64,000 bases of DNA from Leptospira perolatii (GTDB lineage: Bacteria > Spirochaetota > Leptospiria > Leptospirales > Leptospiraceae). The position numbers and the translations under genes were made by a program. The DNA lies in the NCBI RefSeq assembly GCF_002811875.1, contig NZ_NPDZ01000012.1:1-64000 (forward strand). Reading direction: 5' to 3'. Below the pieces are notes generated by a model. It was not told where the DNA came from. It did no database searches and worked only from the letters and a program-made list of their open reading frames with translations. Positions 7,841 to 16,972 of the stretch are shown in pieces (position 1 is the first letter of the stretch; every line of letters begins with the position of its first letter).

Positions 7841-8488
7841 CTATCGATCCAATAGTTTGGAAACGATCTCCACTAACGCAAGTCCGAGGGTCTTGTGGTC
7901 TTCTTGATCCAGATGCACTCCGTCCATTTTGCTGGATCCGACTACGGTTCCTGAGTCAAAATATTCGCAATCGAGTTCGTTGGAGACTTTTCGAAATGCC
8001 TCTGCAAGACCGACGCATTTTTTATTCCCACCTAAGAATTTTGGTGCAATCGGTCCTTTTGGCTCGCCTAACGCGGGGGGTACGACGACTAGAATCGGCG
8101 GTATTTTCATTCCCGGTTCAATCGGAGAACTTCGAATTTGGCCAATCACAGAAGCCAAGCCTTGCGAGGAATGCCAAGCATTGAGTTCATGCATCGACTG
8201 GAAATCGTTTGTTCCGAGCATGACAATGACAAGATCAAGCGGAGAAAAAATTTCGATCTTCTCCGAAATTCCTTTCGATCCATTCCTTCCGGGTTTGAAG
8301 GGATCATCCCAAGCCGTGCGTCTTCCGTTCAGGCAGTCTTCTATGATGCGGACTTTCTTGGATAGGTTCTTAGAATTTAAAGCGTTTTCTAAGACTCCCG
8401 GCCAACGTTCAGCAAAGGTCAATCTGTTCCTTGTCGTTGGTATGATTCCCCATGATAAAGAATCTGCATACAGCAAAACGGTTTTCAA
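7841..8488 (-). CDS. SGNH/GDSL-family hydrolase in biosynthetic cluster
   Basis: 215 residues. SGNH blocks are visible: block I has ADSLSWG (nucleophile Ser10; the usual GDS glycine is Ala), an NGRRT segment (block II Gly), LGTNDF (block III, Asn), and the catalytic Asp/His pair in DGVHLD (Asp189, His192). It resembles the acyl-CoA thioesterase/arylesterase branch. There is no obvious signal peptide, so action is probably cytoplasmic. The start is TTG with GAGG upstream. The PKS/NRPS has no thioesterase domain, so this enzyme may edit stalled acyl chains or hydrolyse or transesterify the product. That role is inferred from position only. Confidence 0.8.
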   Translation of the reverse strand: MKTVLLYADSLSWGIIPTTRNRLTFAERWPGVLENALNSKNLSKKVRIIEDCLNGRRTAWDDPFKPGRNGSKGISEKIEIFSPLDLVIVMLGTNDFQSMHELNAWHSSQGLASVIGQIRSSPIEPGMKIPPILVVVPPALGEPKGPIAPKFLGGNKKCVGLAEAFRKVSNELDCEYFDSGTVVGSSKMDGVHLDQEDHKTLGLALVEIVSKLLDR

Positions 8489-8584
8489 TTTCTGCCTCTT
8501 GTATCGATTTCACAAATTAGAAAATACGAATGATCGAATTTGAGATTTCAACTCGATCTTCGATACTTTCTGATCTGCTCTTGC

Positions 8585-9421
8585 TTACTTTCGAATTGCG
8601 GAAGCCAGTAGTAAACCACATTCTGGGGTCAGCGCGAACTCCATGCAGCACATGGAAAACATTTCCATCATTGGTTCAGGGAATGCATCCTGAGAAGATG
8701 TAACTTCTGAGATTCGATCCGCAATCTGCATAAGTGTCCGCTTTTTGCAATTCTCGTCGGGAATTTCTAAAATCTCTAATACACTAAATCCTGCGTTTTC
8801 TAACAGCTCGCGGTATTCGTCTACTGTAAGCAGTTTCTTGTTCAATTGCACAAGATTCGCATAGGTCTGGTATGCAGCGGACCTTTCCTTGCTCATCGGA
8901 GCCTGCAGATAAAAATCGGTTACTACGAAATTTCCTCCCGGAACCATGACTCTTGCGGCTTCTTTTAAAACTCTCTCACGGTCGGACATGTGCATCATCG
9001 ATTGCAAAGCTAACACTGCATCGAAAGAGCCGTTTTCCATCGGCAAATTCATCGCATCTACTTTTGCAAAAGTAACTTTATCGGAGAGAGAAGCGTCTGC
9101 GGCCCTTTTTGCCGCTTTTTTCAGTTGCGCATTGCTAATATTGATTCCGGTCACTTTTACACCTAGATCTTGCGCAATCCTGACAGCTGCTTTTCCTGCT
9201 CCGCATCCGATATCCAAAAGATGTCCACCGGACGGAACAGTTAAATATTTCAACACCAGATCCGTAAATCTCTCGGTAGCTACAGATACATCGCTATCGT
9301 CCTCCTCGCTTTCCCAGTATCCATAGTGCATATTATCGTCCCAGATTTGACTTAACAGTTCGTCTCCCTGGTCGTAAAAGTCTCCGGCATCCGCCACTTC
9401 TGGCATCAGTTGTTCGCTCAT
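8585..9421 (-). CDS. SAM-dependent class I methyltransferase (UbiE/cyclopropane-synthase-like)
   Basis: 278 residues. Motif I LLDIGCGAGKAA (about 68-79) and a post-motif VDAMNLPMENGSFDAV give a typical SAM-binding fold. The N-terminal NMHYGYWE block is typical of small-molecule C- or O-methyltransferases of natural-product pathways, such as the rifamycin/sarcosine-dimethylglycine-like group. ATG 9421 is chosen because AAAGGAG precedes it; an in-frame ATG 24 nt upstream has no site. It follows the PKS stop by 30 bp and probably methylates the polyketide-peptide or a precursor. The target atom cannot be predicted. Confidence 0.87.
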   Translation of the reverse strand: MSEQLMPEVADAGDFYDQGDELLSQIWDDNMHYGYWESEEDDSDVSVATERFTDLVLKYLTVPSGGHLLDIGCGAGKAAVRIAQDLGVKVTGINISNAQLKKAAKRAADASLSDKVTFAKVDAMNLPMENGSFDAVLALQSMMHMSDRERVLKEAARVMVPGGNFVVTDFYLQAPMSKERSAAYQTYANLVQLNKKLLTVDEYRELLENAGFSVLEILEIPDENCKKRTLMQIADRISEVTSSQDAFPEPMMEMFSMCCMEFALTPECGLLLASAIRK

Positions 9422-9451
9422 ATATTCTCCTTTTCTAATGCTCATTTCACC

Positions 9452-12400
9452 TTATGTCGATTTGGTGACACAATCTCCGATTTCTTGAACTGCATCATCT
9501 TTACTAATTTGTTCCATAATTCGGGAGAAAGAATCGACCACTGAGATCGCAATTTCCTGAGGTAGGAATTTCAAGCGGTGCTTCATCTCCAGTCGAATGC
9601 AGTCCGGATGACACAGTGCATGAAACATGCTCCCGTATCTTGTCTCGGTTCCGCTTTTCTTCCACAAAATCCGATCGTATGTTGGATTTTCGTAAGCGGT
9701 CGGTACATCCACCTTGGAAAAAAACAAACCCGAAATCGGAAATATTTTTTCTTCTCTATCTATTCCTAATTCATCAACGATTCGATTATATTGAAAGTAT
9801 TGATGCTGTTGGGATTGGCCTACTTTCCTAGTCACCTCACCAACAAGTTCGCTGAATTTCATTTTTGCATTCATTCGAATTCTGATGGGTACGACGTTTG
9901 TAAAAAATCCAGGAATACTGCTAATTTCCTTTCTGCCCCTTCCAATTAGAGATGTATCAATGATCAGATCATCTCCGGCTCCAGCCTCCCGTAAGGAAAT
10001 CAGATAAATGGAAAATAGCGTCATAGACAAAGTCCAAGCATTCTTCGCCGCCTTCATCTTTAGTTCATTATAAATAGAAAGTGGGAGCTCCTTGCTCGCA
10101 ACTCCACCTTCTCTAAATCTTGAATTACCAGGGGAACGATTCCAGTAGAAAGGATCCGGGAGAGGGCTCTGCAGTTCGGCTTTCCAGTATTCGCGGCTCG
10201 AGTCGAAAGTTCCTTTGGCTTCCAACGCATTCAGCCATTCCGAAAAATCGCGATATTTGATAACTCCGGAATTTTGGGATTTTACCCTTCCGATTCGAAC
10301 TTCTTGAGTTACTTTCATTAACTCATACAGGAGTGAAGTAATTCCGTTCGCATCCAAAAGAATTCTGTGATACATGAGGAAAACATAATCTTTATCTGGT
10401 GTCGTGATCCGCACTACGTGTCCAAGCGGACCGTTCTGAAAGTCCCAAACGAGATTGTTTCCTTCCTCGCGTAAATTAGAGAAGAGTTCTTCGAGTTGGT
10501 TTTTGTCTTCATTCTCCAGATGAATTTGTCTTAGCCGAAGTACGCCATCGGATACTATCTTCTGGCGAATTTCAGAACCGATTGTTGGGAATAATGTTCG
10601 CAGTCCTTCGTGTCGTTCACACACGATCTGAAACGCTTTTTCAAATACAGAATCTTCGCATACAATTGGAAAAGGAGATTGCACGATGATATTGGACCAG
10701 CTCCGCTCCGGGTCTAAAGTAAAATCAGCGATATAACGTCTTTGTTGTGGAGAAAGACGATATGTTTCCGCTACAACTGCCGAAGTTATTGCGGTTTCCG
10801 TAAACGGATCCTGGATTGTTTTTCCTTCGGATGCAGTATGTGGATCGGTTTGCTGGTTGAGTGCAGCTTGCATTTTGGGCAGGATTAATATCGCGATGTC
10901 CTTGATACTTGCTCCCTCTATCAATTTTATTAATGGAATTGAAACCCGGGTCGTAACTTCGATTTTGTTTCGGATTTCCATAGCCACAAGAGAGTCTATT
11001 CCGATTGATACAAGTGGCTGTTCCATATCTATTTCGGATATGGAAACTAACAATGATTTGGCGATAGATGTCCTAAGGTGGCTTATAATCGATTCTAGCT
11101 GGTTCTCTTTTTGGATTGTACCGAATTCCTGGTAGAACCTATCGATCGGTTTGATTTTGCTTTTTGAAATCTCGACTTTCGGGTTGTTTGCCTCAGTCTC
11201 GCTGCCTTCGTTTTTCGCTTCTGAAATCTGAAACTCTCCGAGAACCAAGTCCTCGATTTCTGCCCAAACTTTTCCTTCAGAAGTGAAGAATACAAGATTT
11301 CCGGATAATCTTTCTTGGCTCTCTTCCTGAAGTTTTGCGTAACACCATAAAAAATCGGATTCTAAGGAGCTATCCAACACAAGGAAAGAGCCAATGCTAG
11401 CCGGGAATAAAACAGTCCTCAAGTCGCCTGAATTTTTTTTGTATAGTTTGGAAGAAGACGCTTTGAATACAAAGAAGGCTGATTCTAAAATTTGAGGAGG
11501 TACAATAAACGATGCGAATTGGAGTTTTTGAGCATTAATTTTTCCTAATGCTATTCCTTTCCCTTTTCGCAATTCCATTAAATTTTCGAATTCGGCACCC
11601 AAGGAAATGCCTTCGTTTTTCAGGTTTTCGTAAAATTCTTTGAGCTCTATAGCTTGGGTGCAGTTACTTGTATTTTCGATTACATCTGACGAAGAAAAAT
11701 GATTTTCATTCTTCGTTTTGAAATCACTGCTATTTTTAGCCTTAGAGTCTAAGGAGGGTACGAATCCGCTGAAATTTTCTACCCATTCTTTTTTAGATTC
11801 TGAACTGTAAATCTTGCAATTACCTTTGCTTAGGAATGTTTGAATGTAGCTTGGCTGATCTAAATTAATCTGGTGGAACTTAAGATTCTTTAACTCAAGT
11901 GTAGCAGATTGTGTTTCAAGTGGGTGAGAGGAAGATTCTTTCGCTGCCTTCAAAGCAATTTCTATCCAGCCCGCTGCGGACAAAATACCTTTTCTCTTAT
12001 ATTGCGATAGAGGGCTGGTCGATTCTTCGTTCAGCCGGGTTTCCCAAATGTTCGATTCTGGATATGCAGCGAACGATTGTTTGGCGCCGGGCAATGCCTG
12101 GGTTTTTGTCTCCAAATCGTTGATTGGAAGGTTCTTTCGAACGTGGAACCAAGACCTTTCGGTTTGCCAAGGATAGGTCGGCAGGTTAGGGTAGAACTTT
12201 GACTCTGGATAAATCTGACCCCAAGCTGGATCCAGCCCTTCGGTGTAAAGGTTCGCAATACACTCGTTCATCGCTCTATCTTCGCTCAGATCCCTTCGAA
12301 GAGACTCAATGGCCACTGCCTTCCTTCCTTGTTCCTGTATAATCTGCTGGATTGATTGTGTAAGGACAGGATGAGGACTCATTTCGAAAAATACATTATG

Positions 12401-15400
12401 GCCATCTTGCATCAGTTGCTGGATGGTTTGGTTGAATAAAACAGGCTCGCGCAAGTTTCTTCCCCAGTATTCAGAGTTCAGATTTCTTCCGTCAAACTCA
12501 GTGCTGGTTACGGTGGAATAGAATGTGATCTCAGACTCGGACGGTTTCAAGAATTTTAGCTTTTTCTGAAGTTCTTCCTTGATCGGTTCCATCTGTGGGC
12601 TATGGGAGGCATACGAAACTTTGATCAATTTTCCAAATACATCTTCTTGTTTCACTTGCAGTAGAAGCTTTTCGAGTACGGATAGATCTCCAGACAATAA
12701 TGTGGCGCGAGGTGCATTTGCGGCCGCAATCGAAATTTTATCTTCGTATGGTTTGATTAATTTTACGGATTCAGACATGGAAAGCTCTATGAATGCCATG
12801 CCAGCCGATTGGCTAGAGGAAGCGGCGAGACAACTTCTTTCGCATATTACGGAAACTGCATCTTCGATGCTTAAAGATCCAGAAAGGTAGGCCGCAGCGA
12901 CTTCTCCCATACTGTGCCCGACCACTGCACTCGGTTCTATGCCCCAACTTCTCCACATGTGTGCGAGAGATATTTGTAGTGCGAAAATAGCTGGTTGTAC
13001 TATTTCTACTTGGCTAACTATCGGCGCGGACTCCGAAGTTGCCTCAAGTTCCTTCATTAAATTCCAGCCGTACTTTTGGCGAATCACCTCTGAACATTCT
13101 TCTAACTTTTCGCGATAGATTTTCTGACTCTTTACGAGTCCCAAACCCATGCCCGGCCACTGTCCGCCTTGCCCGGAAAAGACGAAAACAACCTTGCGAG
13201 TATGGTTTTTGGATCCTGATCGGATTCGTATGTTTGCTGTCTCAGTTCCTTCGGCTAAATTTTTGAGTTCTGTCTTTAGTTCTTCGCGAGACGTAAAATG
13301 AATTGCTGCCCGGGTGGAAAAGTGGCTCCTTTTTTCGCCGGCCGTATAACAGATATCATGCGGTTCCCAGGATTCTGTTTTTTGCAGATGCTCCAAATAC
13401 CTTTGGGATATTTCTCTTAAACCTTTTACATTTTGTGCGGAAAACGGGATCACCGCAGAAGAAATTGGCTTTCTGTAATCTACTGAAATCTCTGAATCTG
13501 GCTCAACCCCCGATAAAACTAAGTGAGCATTGGTGCCCCCAAAACCGAAAGAGCTGATTCCGGCGACTGTAGGCTTACTAGAGTTCTCACCGATTCTTTT
13601 TGGCCACGGCTTGTGCTGATGATTGACTTGGATCCCCAATCTTTTGAAGTCGATTCTCGGATTTGGATTTTGGAAATGTAGGCTTTTAGGAATCTCGCGA
13701 TTGAGCAGCGAGAGAGACAATTTGATCAGCCCTGCAATTCCTGCGGCTGCTTCTAAATGTCCGATATTACTTTTAACCGAGCCGATTAAAAGATTGGAGG
13801 CTCCTTGGTCATTTCTGCGGAACACTTTACCTAATGCGTTTACTTCGATCGGGTCTCCCAGAGCAGTTCCGGTGCCATGACATTCAACATAGTCCACAAA
13901 ATCTGGATGTATTCCAGTAGCTTTATAAGCTTCTTGTAATACAGCTTCCTGAGCCAATGGATTCGGTGCAGTGAGTCCGTTGGAACGACCATCTTGGTTT
14001 ACGGCACCTCCGTGTAACACCGCGTAGACGCGGTCACCATCCGAGATCGCTTTAGAGAGAGGTTTCAAAACAACGATACCGGCTCCTTCTCCTCGTACGA
14101 ATCCGTTGGCACTACTGTCAAAAGACTTGCACCTTCCATCGGGCGCCATGTATCCACCTCGAGAAAAATTAATCGTGATTTCAGGAGTTAGGATAAGATT
14201 CACTCCTCCAGCGATTGCTAAATCTGAATCTCCGGATTGTAGACTTTTGCAAGCCATCAATACGGAAACGAGTGAGGAAGAGCAGGCAGTATCTAGTGAA
14301 ATACTAGGACCTGCTAGATTCAGAAAATAAGAAAGTCTATTCGCGGCAATACTTGAGGAGTTTCCCATGAGCAGGTATGGGTTCTCCAGATCTGATTGGT
14401 TATACTGCAACAGTCCGTAATCGTTTCCAGTGATACCGATAAAAACTCCCGTGCGAGAAAGTGCTAAAGTAGTGGGAGCTATTCCAGCATTTTCTAATGC
14501 TTCCCAGCTAGTTTGCAAAAGGATTCTTTGTTGTGGATCCATGCATTCCGCTTCTCTTTTAGAGATTCCAAAAAACTCGTGATCGAACTCAGCCACATCA
14601 TGAATAAAGCCGCCCCAACGAGTATTCATCGTTCCTGGGCGCACGCCGCTTGCGTCATAATATTCGTTCACATCCCAGCGATCGGAAGGAACTTCTGAAA
14701 TTGCATCTTTGCCTTCGGACAATAGTTTCCAGAATTCTTCCAGGCTGTTTGCCCCGGGGAATTTACATGACATACCAATGATTGCAACTGGTTCCACATT
14801 ACTCGTATTAGGTGGAGCGCTGGATTTGTTTGAAGTTCCGTTTATAGGAACAGCTGATTCGTGTCCGTTAGTTCGTTGTGAGTTCGAAGGATTTTTCGCA
14901 GCTCCCGATAAATACTCCGAGAGTAGTTCAATCGTCGGATATTCATAAGCAAGAGTCGGACTGATTGGGATTCCCAACTTCTCCTCGAGTTCTCCAGAAA
15001 TTTGTATCGCCTTAATCGAATCTAGTCCGTAGTCGGCGAGAGGTGTGCTGGTTTGTATCGAATCGGAAGAAATTCCCAGTAGCTGCGCCGCATAATTTTT
15101 GAGCCAGTTTTCTATTTCTGAACGAGCTACTTTTGTCAGCTTTGGATAAGCTTCTGATTTTGACTGAGCTGTATCTTGCGCAGTTTGCAGAGGTGATCGT
15201 GAATTCTTCGGGAGCTCAGGCTGGACCGCCTTCTCCGACTTTTGATTCGCCTGACTCTGGTTAGATGACAACGAACTTTCGATTAAAGTTAGTTCATTCG
15301 CAAGGAACTGTTTCCGCGCATTCAGTCTTTGTTTTTTGCCGCTGCTCGTTTTAGGTAGACTTCCTCTTTTTACAGGGAGAATCGAATACGGTTGCAGTTC

Positions 15401-16972
15401 GAAACTTTTGGAAACAGCTTGTCGAATGCTTTGCAAGATTTCTTCGATCGAGTTAGTCCACTGTCGAGGTATTTCCGCCAATATTACAAGCTCTTCTCTT
15501 TCTTTGACAGTCACTGAAAAAGCGATAATGGAATCTGGATGTAAAGCCTCGTGACTAGATGCGGCTACATTTTCGAAATCGTGAGGGTAGTAGTTTACTC
15601 CCCTTAATATTAGAAGTTCCTTCATCCTACCGGTTACGTAGAGTACGCCTGACGAAATAAATCCAAGATCACCGGTCCTCAGATAATTCGCAGGCTCTTC
15701 ATTTTGAATTCTTGCATGAAAGGTCGATTCGGTTTGAGTCGGATTATTCCAATAGCCGAGCGCCACGCTTGGACCGTGAAGCCAAATCTCTCCGACTTTT
15801 CCTTCCTCACATCTTACATTGGTTATTGGATCTACAATTGCTAGTCTCTGACCCTCGGAGTAACTATCGATTCCGATTAGTATTGAAAGATCTTCATTCT
15901 GACTAGCTGCGTCCTCATTTACTTTTGCAGGTTTTGTATCAGTTTGTTCAAGATCGGAAGAATGAAATTTGCCAAAAACCGGAATACTGCAAGCAGCAGC
16001 TAAAGTGGATTCTGCAAGCCCGTAAGCAGCGCGAAATGTGCTCGGTAGAAATCCGCATACTCCAAAAGTTTCTGAAAAGCTTTTGAGAGTACTATGACGA
16101 ATAAATTCTGCACCGTTATACGCTATCTTCCAGGATTCTAAATTTAGTTTTTTAAGTTTTTCTAATGTAGAAGATTGAACGCAATAATCGTATCCGAAAT
16201 TAGGTCCGCCGGAAATGGTTATTTGGTATTTTGTGATAGCTTCTAACCACCGCATTGGTCTTTGGATAAAATGAAAAGGAGACATCAAATAACCGGGAAT
16301 TTGGCAATACAGCGGGCCGAGAATGCCACCGATCAAACCCATATCGTGATAGGGAGGTAGCCAAAATAAACTTTTGGAGTCTTCTTTTATACCAGAAAAT
16401 TGATATTGAGATTTAAGATTATCTAATAGATTTCCGTGACTGACGACTACTCCTTTCGGTGCCGATGTCGATCCGGAAGTGTATTGTAAAAAGGCGACAC
16501 TCTCGGATTGTAGCAGATGCCTTTTCAGATTTCCTGAGGCTTGGCATAGATCGGAATACGTATAGAGGCCCACATTTCGAAGCGTACTCTCGGATGTTAA
16601 AATCTGTGAAATCTTCTCTCTCGCGGAATCTACTGTCAGAGCCGCAGTCGCATCTGCATCTTTAATAATCGTTTTAATTCGATCGACATGATGATTATTG
16701 CGAGGCGGATATGCAGGTACTGGAATTACTCCGGCGGTAATACATCCTAAGAATGAAATGATGTACTCTAAGCCAGGTGGGTAGAGTAGTAGCACTCGAT
16801 CACCCAATTTTGTAATGGATTGAATATTTCCTGCAATTTTTTCTATCGATTTGAATAGATCGGAATAAGAAAGTAAAGACTCCTTGCTTTCTCCATCTTC
16901 TAAAAAGCAATACGCAAGTTTATCCGGACTTTTGTTGTTACGAAGTTCAAGCAACTCGACTAGGTGATTCAA
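9452..16972 (-). CDS. Hybrid lipid-activating polyketide synthase: FAAL-ACP-KS-AT-DH*-ACP-C
   Basis: 2506 residues. The fatty acyl-AMP ligase (1-570) has QYTSGSTSAPKGVV, LPPYHDMG and YGLAEST. ACP1 (620-690) has Ser652 in GLDSIKA. The ketosynthase (727-1150) is complete: Cys897 in DTACSSS, His1032 in HGTGT, His1072 in NIGH. The acyltransferase (1261-1570) has Ser1354 in GHSMG and YASH at 1454-1457, a signature usually tied to methylmalonyl-CoA. A dehydratase-like region (about 1635-1925) has no His in the expected 1640-1670 stretch, and Glu1830 replaces the Asp, so it is probably inactive. ACP2 has Ser1994. The C-terminal condensation domain (2065-2495) has HRILLDA (2202-2208) instead of HHxxxDG. 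There is no KR or ER. The start codon overlaps the upstream stop (ATGA). It should load a fatty acid, extend it once, and pass it to the Asp-NRPS. Confidence 0.93.
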   Translation of the reverse strand: MNHLVELLELRNNKSPDKLAYCFLEDGESKESLLSYSDLFKSIEKIAGNIQSITKLGDRVLLLYPPGLEYIISFLGCITAGVIPVPAYPPRNNHHVDRIKTIIKDADATAALTVDSAREKISQILTSESTLRNVGLYTYSDLCQASGNLKRHLLQSESVAFLQYTSGSTSAPKGVVVSHGNLLDNLKSQYQFSGIKEDSKSLFWLPPYHDMGLIGGILGPLYCQIPGYLMSPFHFIQRPMRWLEAITKYQITISGGPNFGYDYCVQSSTLEKLKKLNLESWKIAYNGAEFIRHSTLKSFSETFGVCGFLPSTFRAAYGLAESTLAAACSIPVFGKFHSSDLEQTDTKPAKVNEDAASQNEDLSILIGIDSYSEGQRLAIVDPITNVRCEEGKVGEIWLHGPSVALGYWNNPTQTESTFHARIQNEEPANYLRTGDLGFISSGVLYVTGRMKELLILRGVNYYPHDFENVAASSHEALHPDSIIAFSVTVKEREELVILAEIPRQWTNSIEEILQSIRQAVSKSFELQPYSILPVKRGSLPKTSSGKKQRLNARKQFLANELTLIESSLSSNQSQANQKSEKAVQPELPKNSRSPLQTAQDTAQSKSEAYPKLTKVARSEIENWLKNYAAQLLGISSDSIQTSTPLADYGLDSIKAIQISGELEEKLGIPISPTLAYEYPTIELLSEYLSGAAKNPSNSQRTNGHESAVPINGTSNKSSAPPNTSNVEPVAIIGMSCKFPGANSLEEFWKLLSEGKDAISEVPSDRWDVNEYYDASGVRPGTMNTRWGGFIHDVAEFDHEFFGISKREAECMDPQQRILLQTSWEALENAGIAPTTLALSRTGVFIGITGNDYGLLQYNQSDLENPYLLMGNSSSIAANRLSYFLNLAGPSISLDTACSSSLVSVLMACKSLQSGDSDLAIAGGVNLILTPEITINFSRGGYMAPDGRCKSFDSSANGFVRGEGAGIVVLKPLSKAISDGDRVYAVLHGGAVNQDGRSNGLTAPNPLAQEAVLQEAYKATGIHPDFVDYVECHGTGTALGDPIEVNALGKVFRRNDQGASNLLIGSVKSNIGHLEAAAGIAGLIKLSLSLLNREIPKSLHFQNPNPRIDFKRLGIQVNHQHKPWPKRIGENSSKPTVAGISSFGFGGTNAHLVLSGVEPDSEISVDYRKPISSAVIPFSAQNVKGLREISQRYLEHLQKTESWEPHDICYTAGEKRSHFSTRAAIHFTSREELKTELKNLAEGTETANIRIRSGSKNHTRKVVFVFSGQGGQWPGMGLGLVKSQKIYREKLEECSEVIRQKYGWNLMKELEATSESAPIVSQVEIVQPAIFALQISLAHMWRSWGIEPSAVVGHSMGEVAAAYLSGSLSIEDAVSVICERSCLAASSSQSAGMAFIELSMSESVKLIKPYEDKISIAAANAPRATLLSGDLSVLEKLLLQVKQEDVFGKLIKVSYASHSPQMEPIKEELQKKLKFLKPSESEITFYSTVTSTEFDGRNLNSEYWGRNLREPVLFNQTIQQLMQDGHNVFFEMSPHPVLTQSIQQIIQEQGRKAVAIESLRRDLSEDRAMNECIANLYTEGLDPAWGQIYPESKFYPNLPTYPWQTERSWFHVRKNLPINDLETKTQALPGAKQSFAAYPESNIWETRLNEESTSPLSQYKRKGILSAAGWIEIALKAAKESSSHPLETQSATLELKNLKFHQINLDQPSYIQTFLSKGNCKIYSSESKKEWVENFSGFVPSLDSKAKNSSDFKTKNENHFSSSDVIENTSNCTQAIELKEFYENLKNEGISLGAEFENLMELRKGKGIALGKINAQKLQFASFIVPPQILESAFFVFKASSSKLYKKNSGDLRTVLFPASIGSFLVLDSSLESDFLWCYAKLQEESQERLSGNLVFFTSEGKVWAEIEDLVLGEFQISEAKNEGSETEANNPKVEISKSKIKPIDRFYQEFGTIQKENQLESIISHLRTSIAKSLLVSISEIDMEQPLVSIGIDSLVAMEIRNKIEVTTRVSIPLIKLIEGASIKDIAILILPKMQAALNQQTDPHTASEGKTIQDPFTETAITSAVVAETYRLSPQQRRYIADFTLDPERSWSNIIVQSPFPIVCEDSVFEKAFQIVCERHEGLRTLFPTIGSEIRQKIVSDGVLRLRQIHLENEDKNQLEELFSNLREEGNNLVWDFQNGPLGHVVRITTPDKDYVFLMYHRILLDANGITSLLYELMKVTQEVRIGRVKSQNSGVIKYRDFSEWLNALEAKGTFDSSREYWKAELQSPLPDPFYWNRSPGNSRFREGGVASKELPLSIYNELKMKAAKNAWTLSMTLFSIYLISLREAGAGDDLIIDTSLIGRGRKEISSIPGFFTNVVPIRIRMNAKMKFSELVGEVTRKVGQSQQHQYFQYNRIVDELGIDREEKIFPISGLFFSKVDVPTAYENPTYDRILWKKSGTETRYGSMFHALCHPDCIRLEMKHRLKFLPQEIAISVVDSFSRIMEQISKDDAVQEIGDCVTKST

